NCBI GenBank assembly: GCA_964020085.1
Contig: OZ026608.1
Location: forward strand, 1,370,881 to 1,434,880
Origin: Micromussa lordhowensis
Taxonomy: Eukaryota > Cnidaria > Anthozoa > Scleractinia > Lobophylliidae
Direction: 5' to 3'
DNA length: 64,000 nt
Of the stretch, positions 45,201-64,000 are shown in pieces (within the stretch, counting starts at the first letter, position 1; each line of letters opens with the position of its first letter). A program made the translations under genes and the position numbers. Under the pieces are notes generated by a model, which did no database searches, was not told the origin of the DNA, and saw only the letters and a list, made by a program, of their open reading frames with translations.

Positions 45201-46121
45201 TTAAAAATCTCTCCAGCATAGCGTGGACAGGACCTAACCGATGCCCAAGGGGCACAAGACCGTTTTCGAGTCTCCTGGAGTTCCTTCATACTGTTTATTG
45301 AGGGCACGAACATGATCCCTTTGGGGAATTACCGCTAAGAAATGATCTGTTTTCAATACACGCCCTTTCTTTAGTTCTGAAAATAAAATAAGCGCTAAAT
45401 TATCAGGGACGCTATAAATTTCCTTCGAAAGAAAACAAGTATCAAATTAAACCTTAAACTCCGAATGAAGTACGGTAGGTTGAGGTAGAACACCGGTTGT
45501 CGAGTTACGAAATATTCAAAGTTAGGATAAAAAGCCATCAAATAAGTTCTTCGAAGTCGTGGTTTACATCCAGGCACGACTAAAACAGATCTGCAATTAA
45601 CGCTTGTTAACAAAGAGGAGAAACTTCAGAATACCCGACTTACCTCTTTTAGCTGTCGGCGGTTGGCGCGTGGTCGTTCTTGGACCCACGCAAATCTCGT
45701 CACCTAACTTTGGAAATCTATCGCATCTTAAACTCTCTGGCCATGTGAAGCCAAAACGTTTCATCACTGCCTCACAGTCTTGCTTAGAACGGTCACAAAG
45801 AGAACGACAAGGAGGAACTGGAATCGCCAACACCGTGCAGATCGGAGCGTACACGGAACATAGAAAAAATGCGAGATCTTTCGAACAACCCGTTTTCACA
45901 AAAGGAAGAAACTGGCGCACCTCAAGAGCGGCTTCTTGTTGAGATTTATGATTGAACATGTTTGGAAATAGTGTGGTATTGTACTCAAGACCATGGCAAA
46001 GCGGGATAGTCAGTGTTTCGCATATCACTTGGCCTTGAGAAGGCAATGACAGACTAAGCGCCCAAATTACGCCAAGGACAAGACAGGGACCAACATTCGC
46101 ACTAACAACAGTTGTGAACAT
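25587..46121 (-). CDS. secreted Frizzled-CRD / LRP-propeller hybrid, 16 exons
   Basis: Exons: 46121-45644, 44423-44027, 42855-42443, 41899-41753, 41318-41240, 40971-40484, 37905-37285, 35980-35870, 31538-31413, 31060-30670, 30119-29710, 29331-28822, 28674-28549, 27703-27313, 26601-26192 and 25768-25587. Their phases agree and they total 5280 nt (1759 residues). Order: signal peptide (1-31), Frizzled CRD (34-145), propeller 1 (160-429), EGF (430-478), EGF (479-515), Frizzled CRD 2 (537-650), LDLa 1-6 (668-911), EGF (912-953), propeller 2 (954-1220), EGF hybrid plus LDLa 7-9 (1221-1390), EGF (1391-1432), propeller 3 (1433-1699), EGF and stop (1700-1759). Propellers are of LRP4/5/6 type ([22 protein letters not shown] before NPC). 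No membrane segment is seen. A soluble Wnt-pathway binding protein is inferred; an unseen alternative 3' end could add a membrane anchor. Confidence 0.85.
26192..26601 (-). CDS. Fz/LRP gene exon 15: propeller 3, second half
   Basis: It begins at the conserved phase-2 junction before [20 protein letters not shown]. Later motifs are [39 protein letters not shown] and FHRQRQPLG. It is 410 nt, with acceptor TTTCAG and donor GTTAGT. Nearly the same protein as exon 11. Confidence 0.93.
27171..27228. repeat. (ATT)n microsatellite
   Basis: About 58 bp of TTA trinucleotides in the intron between the two exons of propeller 3. It is absent from the matching intron of propeller 2. Confidence 0.95.
27313..27703 (-). 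CDS. Fz/LRP gene exon 14: propeller 3, first half
   Basis: It reads [55 protein letters not shown], then IEVADINGG and [12 protein letters not shown]. It is 391 nt, phase 1 in and phase 2 out, the same as exons 2 and 10. Acceptor TTTTAG, donor GTAATT. Confidence 0.93.
27838..27996. mobile_element. fold-back element (MITE-like)
   Basis: Left arm GTTGATAAGACGCAACTTTT pairs with right arm AAAAAGTTGCATCTTATCAT. The centre has CCACCTTAAA and TTTAAGGTGG. Non-coding, in an intron of the Fz/LRP gene. Confidence 0.65.
28549..28674 (-). CDS. Fz/LRP gene exon 13: EGF before propeller 3
   Basis: It reads [35 protein letters not shown] and NKTCRALG. It has six cysteines, is 126 nt and phase 1-1. It differs from exon 9 in only a few residues. 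Confidence 0.93.
28822..29331 (-). CDS. Fz/LRP gene exon 12: hybrid EGF plus LDLa repeats 7-9
   Basis: It opens [18 protein letters not shown] and GFTCHCSPN as an LRP EGF, but the last loop is replaced by KSDEENC, the tail of an LDLa repeat, which supplies the sixth cysteine. Three complete LDLa repeats follow ([30 protein letters not shown]), each with CDG and SDE cages. It is 510 nt, phase 1-1, ending at donor GTATAT. Three N-linked glycosylation motifs (NTT, NST, NNT) lie between repeats. Confidence 0.92.
29710..30119 (-). CDS. Fz/LRP gene exon 11: propeller 2, second half
   Basis: It reads [59 protein letters not shown] and FHRQRQPLG. It is 410 nt with acceptor TTTCAG and donor GTTAGT. 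Only scattered residues differ from exon 15. Confidence 0.93.
30670..31060 (-). CDS. Fz/LRP gene exon 10: propeller 2, first half
   Basis: It reads [55 protein letters not shown] and [12 protein letters not shown]. It is 391 nt, phase 1 in and 2 out, with acceptor TGTTAG and donor GTAATT. Confidence 0.93.
31413..31538 (-). CDS. Fz/LRP gene exon 9: EGF before propeller 2
   Basis: It reads [35 protein letters not shown] and NKTCCALG. It has an extra cysteine just after the sixth, where exon 13 has arginine. It is 126 nt, phase 1-1. Confidence 0.93.
31860..32060 (-). mobile_element. SINE fragment, central-domain family
   Basis: The minus strand reads GTGGACTAGCATTCCACCC near 31925, a decayed match to the ATGGACAACATCCCATCCAG block of the SINE at 60418. 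The tRNA-like head was not found. Confidence 0.45.
32139..32247. mobile_element. palindromic MITE-like element
   Basis: The arms AACAACTATTCACC and GGTGAATAGTTGTT, and GATTAGTGGTGGATATTTACC with GGTAAATATCCACCGCTAATC, fold into a hairpin of about 109 bp. A further small palindrome TTTTAGTATATACTAAAAC follows at 32246-32264. Confidence 0.7.
33041..33541 (-). CDS. four-EF-hand calcium-binding protein, intronless, nested
   Basis: A 166-residue protein in one exon, inside intron 8 of the Fz/LRP gene on the same strand. Four EF-hand loops can be read: [12 protein letters not shown] (27-38), [12 protein letters not shown] (62-73), [12 protein letters not shown] (107-118) and [12 protein letters not shown] (141-152). 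Loops 1, 2 and 4 have the acidic residue at position 12; loop 3 has Gln there and Asp at position 6, so it probably binds calcium poorly. There is no signal peptide or membrane segment, so it is expected to be cytosolic. It resembles calmodulin-like sensors in general, but I do not recognise a specific family. The lack of introns suggests a retrocopy. An intact frame suggests it is functional. Confidence 0.8.
   Translation of the reverse strand: MKMQAGLSYFDKNAPAIAIRSLFDKYDINGNGKLEQQEMRTLLEGDLGLDREQSCLYFVLLDKNGDHDISFEEFNDWLRSEEHFEVLNNKAKFCSLSKAFNYFKRFDTDDSDTLDRAQFERMMKFFGHETINMDKAFAKMDKDENGKVSFWEFLLWLKWVPLCNYN
34860..35060. mobile_element. one-ended relative of the 50500 MITE
   Basis: It has TTTCATATGAAAATGAATT, TTTCATGCAAATCAAACTTA and the end GTAACTCGGAAATGGCCTATT, matching the element at 50500-50678 in order. 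The left end is decayed or missing. Confidence 0.55.
35154..35247. mobile_element. 94-bp MITE with 9-bp target duplication
   Basis: It begins TAGTCTCCTCCGCAGCCGTT and ends with its inverse, GAGGAGACTA. CCTTCTGCC flanks it on both sides (35145-35153 and 35248-35256). Same family as 44959-45044. Confidence 0.85.
35400..35475 (-). mobile_element. SINE fragment, central-domain family
   Basis: It contains CTGGGTAAGATGCTAGTCCA, the inverse of the TGGACTAGCAT block seen in the other members (31860-32060 and 60418-60625). Short remnant. Confidence 0.4.
35870..35980 (-). CDS. Fz/LRP gene exon 8: LDLa repeat 6, divergent
   Basis: It reads [30 protein letters not shown] and LDDEQDCG. It has six cysteines, but the usual SDE is missing from the last loop (LDDEQ). 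It is 111 nt, phase 1-1, with acceptor TTTTAG and donor GTACGT. Confidence 0.88.
36082..36273 (+). mobile_element. fold-back tRNA-derived SINE
   Basis: Arms of about 75 bp (GACATGATTGATCATCGCAG at the left, inverse at the right end, GATGATCAATCATGTC) flank a tRNA 3' half with a B box GGTTTCGAATCCC (36182-36194). It looks like a SINE whose tail was copied in inverted orientation on the other side. Confidence 0.7.
36440..36476 (+). ncRNA. hammerhead ribozyme motif, Penelope type
   Basis: Core CTGATGA (36444-36450), stem II GCCG/CGGC with loop TAGAT, GAAA (36465-36468), minimal stem III GC, then TC. Stem I is formed by CTCC (36440-36443) and GGAG (36473-36476). All core positions expected for a type I hammerhead are present. 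Very short stem III is typical of retroelement copies. Confidence 0.65.
36903..36968. repeat. (GAC)n(GAT)n trinucleotide repeat
   Basis: A run of ACG units followed by ATG units and ATT units, intronic. It abuts the hairpin at 36976. Confidence 0.9.
36976..37050. repeat. pair of nested hairpins
   Basis: GACCCGTAGCCC pairs with GGGTTACGGGTC, and AGCCCAT with ATGGGCT, ending again in GACCCGT. This is a compact inverted-repeat cluster just outside the TIR element at 37065. Confidence 0.6.
37065..37254. mobile_element. 190-bp TIR element (MITE-like)
   Basis: Perfect 15-bp terminal repeats: TATCACCCAACTAGT at the left and ACTAGTTGGGTGATA at the right. It contains an inner palindrome around CTCGAGGACTATT and AATAGTCCTCGAG. 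It lies just 3' of exon 7 in the intron. Confidence 0.75.
37285..37905 (-). CDS. Fz/LRP gene exon 7: LDLa repeats 1-5
   Basis: One 621-nt exon, phase 1-1, holds five LDLa repeats, starting [33 protein letters not shown] and CNSNEFQC. Each has a CDG and a complete acidic cage (SDE in all; the fifth is DASDEKTC). The acceptor is a tandem CAGCAG, so a one-residue splice variant is possible. Donor GTGAGG. Confidence 0.93.
38155..39147. repeat. CTGACTGG octanucleotide satellite, ~1 kb
   Basis: Mostly (GGCTGACT)n with GACAGGCT blocks. Translated frames give only SVSQP repeats and are not genes. It lies in the intron between exons 6 and 7 of the Fz/LRP gene and continues after the Penelope fragment at 40015-40062. 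Confidence 0.93.
39148..40012 (+). mobile_element. Penelope-like element, GIY-YIG endonuclease remnant
   Basis: A frame from 39253 reads [20 protein letters not shown] and [20 protein letters not shown], the end of the reverse transcriptase and linker, and stops at 39493. The endonuclease continues in another frame to 39835 with [20 protein letters not shown] and [10 protein letters not shown], the GIY-YIG signature with its cysteine knuckle. A frameshift near 39434-39490 therefore disrupts it. Two copies of GGGTCGGAACGGGGAGATTC precede it. The tail carries a hammerhead motif. It is a 5'-truncated, dead copy inside the CTGACTGG satellite. Confidence 0.85.
39919..39955 (+). ncRNA. hammerhead ribozyme motif of the Penelope-like element
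   Basis: Core CTGAAGA (39923-39929; position 7 is free in hammerheads), stem II GGGT/ACCC, GAAA (39944-39947), minimal stem III CG, TC (39950-39951). Stem I is CACA (39919-39922) with TGTG (39952-39955). It lies downstream of the GIY-YIG frame, as known for Penelope-like elements. Confidence 0.75.
40015..40062. repeat. resumed CTGACTGG satellite
   Basis: ACTGGTTGACTGACTGAGTG and GACTGGCTGACTGACTGAAA continue the array at 38155-39147 after the retroelement fragment. Confidence 0.8.
40484..40971 (-). CDS. Fz/LRP gene exon 6: end of EGF, Frizzled CRD 2
   Basis: It completes the EGF begun in exon 5 ([12 protein letters not shown]), then a Thr/Pro linker, then a Frizzled [77 protein letters not shown]. 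All ten CRD cysteines are present. It is 488 nt, phase 2 in and 1 out. Closest in style to Frizzled/SFRP CRDs, so Wnt binding is plausible but inferred. Confidence 0.92.
41240..41318 (-). CDS. Fz/LRP gene exon 5: first half of an EGF
   Basis: It reads [16 protein letters not shown] and [10 protein letters not shown], giving the first four cysteines of an EGF. The fifth and sixth are in exon 6. It is 79 nt, phase 1 in and 2 out, with acceptor TCATAG and donor GTAAGC. The phase change links it uniquely to exon 6. Confidence 0.9.
41753..41899 (-). CDS. Fz/LRP gene exon 4: EGF after propeller 1
   Basis: It reads [37 protein letters not shown] and DQKTCNSTG. This is the LRP4/5/6-type EGF that packs against the propeller. 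It is 147 nt, phase 1-1. Confidence 0.92.
42443..42855 (-). CDS. Fz/LRP gene exon 3: propeller 1, second half
   Basis: It reads [39 protein letters not shown] and YTFGISVF. The next blade has [19 protein letters not shown] where YWTDW would be expected, so it has lost its YWTD motif and is strongly basic. It ends with [11 protein letters not shown]. It is 413 nt, phase 2 in and 1 out. Confidence 0.9.
43058..43350. repeat. 42-bp tandem repeat, 6-7 copies
   Basis: Units of the type CGAGTGCTGGCTGTTAACCG plus ACCGACCGAACGGCCGAGCT. GC-rich array in an intron of the Fz/LRP gene. Accidental open frames run through it on both strands. Confidence 0.85.
44027..44423 (-). CDS. Fz/LRP gene exon 2: propeller 1, first half
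   Basis: It reads [55 protein letters not shown] and [12 protein letters not shown]. It is 397 nt, phase 1 in and 2 out, with acceptor TACCAG and donor GTAAGC. The [10 protein letters not shown] start is typical of LRP5/6 propellers. Confidence 0.92.
44440..44635. repeat. degenerate GAAC/GAACGAAG simple repeat
   Basis: Low-complexity run rich in GAACGAAC and GAACGAAG units just upstream of exon 2's acceptor. It makes a long but meaningless Arg/Ser/Phe frame continuous with the exon. Confidence 0.8.
44840..45240. mobile_element. dispersed repeat with ACTACGC-GGAGAAATTT motif, interrupted by a MITE
   Basis: It contains CACTACGCCGGAGAAATTT and the inverse-type GATTTCTCCGG, and TTAGTATGGACGGCAG. 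The same blocks recur at 47640-47960. The 86-bp MITE 44959-45044 is inserted in it. Probably a DNA transposon derivative; no ORF. Confidence 0.6.
44959..45044. mobile_element. 86-bp MITE with 9-bp target duplication
   Basis: It starts TAGTCTCCCCCGCAGCCGTT and ends with the inverse, GAGGAGACTA. AACAATCAC flanks it on both sides (44950-44958 and 45045-45053). Its interior includes GGGTCGTCAC and GTGACGACCC. A hairpin over nearly its whole length. Confidence 0.88.
45644..46121 (-). CDS. Fz/LRP gene exon 1: signal peptide and Frizzled CRD 1
   Basis: ATG at 46121 opens [20 protein letters not shown], then [11 protein letters not shown], a signal peptide. The CRD follows: [74 protein letters not shown], with all ten cysteines. 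It is 478 nt, phase 1 at donor GTAAGT. It is about 80% identical in protein to exon 6's CRD by eye. Confidence 0.92.
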
Positions 46122-48363
46122 TTCTGTTCTCTGAACTGTATCAAGTGAAACGCTTTCGGTCGGAGAGAAATAATTTATCCACTCGTAGCCGGAGTGTTGG
46201 TCATGTCAATCATAGCATGCTGTCTGATTGTTGACAACCCTCGCCCAGCAGGCATAGAAATGAGTGGGGTGGGTGCGAAGTTTGTTGTACCGACCTGGCG
46301 TGGAATACTACACCCACATCTGCAGTAGTCTTTGGAAAGGATGCAAGATTGTGTGAAAGAATGATGGAAGTTGTCGACTCATAGAATCATCACCACAAGA
46401 ATCTCAGCCGAAGACGGTCCTGAGTTACTGGCAAAGGCATCTTTTTCTGTTACCCCTTCCCCTCCCCCCCGAAAGTATAGAGTAACACTATCTTTTGCGG
46501 AACGAACAGTCCGGCCATAAGTCGATTATTTAAGGATCTTTTTCGTTTCCGGTCACCGTGACGATCCAGTGCAAAATTATGCTTTGCTACCTGAGAAGGA
46601 AACACGGAACTGTCTTTCAACAGCAAGGCAAGCAGAGGTCAAAATTCAGAACAGATTTGGCCTTGATCACATTTTTGTCTTTCTTTTCCCTCACTCGCAG
46701 AAACCTTTACAAACGGACGCTTTACATCAAGGACTTTATTTCGAAGAACCTGTAATTACAAGTCTCGCTGTCTTACCTATTACTTATGTTATATCAGGTA
46801 CATAAATGTCACAAGCGAAAGAAACACAGACAAGTTACTTGAAAATATCCTTTCGAATTTAATCCCCTGCTACAACAGACAGATAACTACACACGAAATA
46901 TATACACTAGAATCACCCAAAATTACATTTACAAAGGGCATTTATAAACTAGATGACATGCAAAGCACGTAACGGAACGAGTCTGTTCTAACGGAAAAAG
47001 ACCATGCACTTTAAGAGTTTACTCACGACAACAACCATTGTTGTCAGGGATGGACGAATTGACTTTTGAAGGGGTGGGGGTGGGTGATTTTTTTAAAAAA
47101 CATTTCCTGCAAGTATGCTTGTACCAACAAAAACATTCACGCACACGTCAAACGCCAAGAAAGACTTAACACTTGTTCAGTGAGCTGAAAAAAGCCTGTT
47201 ACTGACACGGATACATACACACGTCAAGAGAAAAACATTCCCAGTGCATGAAAGAGTGTGCCAAAACCAAATCACCCTCCCCCGTCAAAAAGTCAAATGA
47301 TCTATCTCTAAGAGCACAAACGAGGCTTGAAAATAGCAGCCTTGTCCTCGTGTCAAAACTATACGACTAACAGCAAGAAACGGAAAATCCCACTTTACAG
47401 CAGAATGACCTACAATAGTTATTCCTTTTTTTCTGTTCCACTACAGCTGTTTCACCCCTACCATTTACATATGCATCGTTAAGCAAAACAAAGTAACACA
47501 AGTGTCAAGTAACACAGGCCAGACTGGTGAAAACCCAAGCCTTAAGCCTCGCCTTAATGCTTGCGTACTACTACATAAGCCAACGGTAGTTCAACAAACA
47601 ATGTTAAGTCACATATCACCCCACGCGGGGCGGAGAAGGAAACTGGAAACGTCTGCATGCAGGCCAAACGTTATAACGCGCCGTACACACTACGCAGGAG
47701 AAATTTGAAAACGCACCAATCACCGGTCATTTTGAATTTGTGTTTGAGAAAAACTCGGGAAGAAAAAATTAACGTGACGTCATCGTTTTCCAAAAACCCC
47801 GTTTTCAAAATGTTTGCCGTCCACACGAAAACGCAAAGCCGGTGTTTTCAAATTCCTCCGGTTTGAAGAGTGTTTTTGAAAAGCTCCGTTTTCGTGACGG
47901 ATTAGTGTGGACGATAGGCCCAACCGTAGAAATTAAGCTGCGTTTTCAAATGTCTCCGCGTTGGATTTTTACTTGGGTTCCACACAGTCCTTAACCCCCC
48001 CGACAAAAAAAAAACAAGAAGAAAATAACTTTGAACTTCACTATACAGCTTCTGTTTGTTGTACACTTAATTGCGTTTCTTTAACAAAACCTTCAGAAAT
48101 TTGGTATTTTGTTCCGTTTGAAGTTTCAAGATCTAGTCTAATGAAACATTTCGAACTGTTTCTGGCTTCATATTGATACCAAGTCTTAGCACACAAGATC
48201 ATCCATTACAACAAAGTCATCTTTATGAATTAACATTGAAGCTCGCTCTTATGAAGAATTGAAATTTGTTTGCCAGGGACATGAAAAACGAAAGTTAAAA
48301 AAAAACAAAAAACAAAACACGATGTAGCTTAGTGGAAGGCATCCGTCTGACACATTTCTCTTC
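46122..48363. other. intergenic between the Fz/LRP and SMARCA4-type genes
   Basis: It should hold the promoter of the Fz/LRP gene and the 3' UTR of the SMARCA4-type gene. No canonical AATAAA was found within 350 bases of the latter's stop. A dispersed repeat fills 47640-47960. Other frames are short and unrecognised. Confidence 0.5.
47640..47960. mobile_element. dispersed repeat, relative of 44840-45240
   Basis: It has CACTACGCAGGAGAAATTTG, TTTTCAAATTCCTCCGGTTT, GAAGAGTGTTTTTGAAAAGC and GATTAGTGTGGACG, each matching the copy at 44840-45240 in order. Its ends are partly inverted repeats of each other. Confidence 0.6.

Positions 48364-64000
<15,637 letters not shown>

Noticed and set aside
45604..45942. 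Plus-strand 112-codon frame over Frizzled CRD exon 1
   Set aside because: Shadow of the minus-strand CRD exon, whose ten cysteines and splice sites are clear.

Overview
The window is nuclear DNA of an animal, most likely an anthozoan cnidarian such as a stony coral. I infer this from AT-rich sequence, multi-exon genes with mostly phase-1 introns, extracellular domain combinations of early animals, Penelope-like retroelement remnants with hammerhead motifs, tRNA-derived SINEs and many fold-back MITEs. Every gene I can support lies on the minus strand. Exon borders were read by hand from GT/AG sites, reading frame and domain continuity; no transcript data were available.

From right to left (5' to 3' on the minus strand): (1) 64000-48364 holds the 3' half of the Brahma/SMARCA4-type SWI/SNF ATPase gene, 22 exons, from the C-terminal helicase lobe through an AT-hook and bromodomain to the stop codon. 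(2) 46121-25587 holds a complete 16-exon gene whose coding exons sum to exactly 5280 nt (1759 residues). It encodes signal peptide, Frizzled CRD, YWTD propeller 1, two EGF modules, a second Frizzled CRD, six LDLa repeats, EGF, propeller 2, a hybrid EGF, three LDLa repeats, EGF, propeller 3, a last EGF and a stop, with no membrane segment seen. It joins the Wnt-binding type of domain of Frizzled to LRP4/5/6-type propellers in one apparently secreted chain, and is the main finding. (3) 33541-33041 is an intronless four-EF-hand protein gene nested in an intron of gene 2. (4) 11325-1 is the 5' part of an LDL-receptor family gene (signal peptide, eight LDLa, two EGF, start of the propeller), the layout of VLDLR; its 3' end lies beyond the window.

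The 14 kb between the LDL-receptor gene and gene 2 (11.3-25.2 kb) shows no recognisable gene. It holds a 106-bp tandem repeat split by a LINE fragment, an inverted tandem repeat, and a Harbinger-like MITE nested in an older dispersed repeat. Introns of genes 2 and 3 carry a Penelope-like GIY-YIG endonuclease remnant inside an 8-bp satellite, hammerhead-ribozyme motifs, a MITE family with 9-bp target duplications, SINEs and other palindromic elements.

Gene 2 has grown by internal duplication. The two Frizzled exons are near copies, and the blocks encoding propellers 2 and 3 are similar in introns as well as exons. How the genes relate functionally is inference: genes 1 and 2 are extracellular receptor-type proteins (lipoprotein/Reelin-like and Wnt-like ligands), gene 3 is a chromatin remodeller, and their adjacency need not mean joint function.
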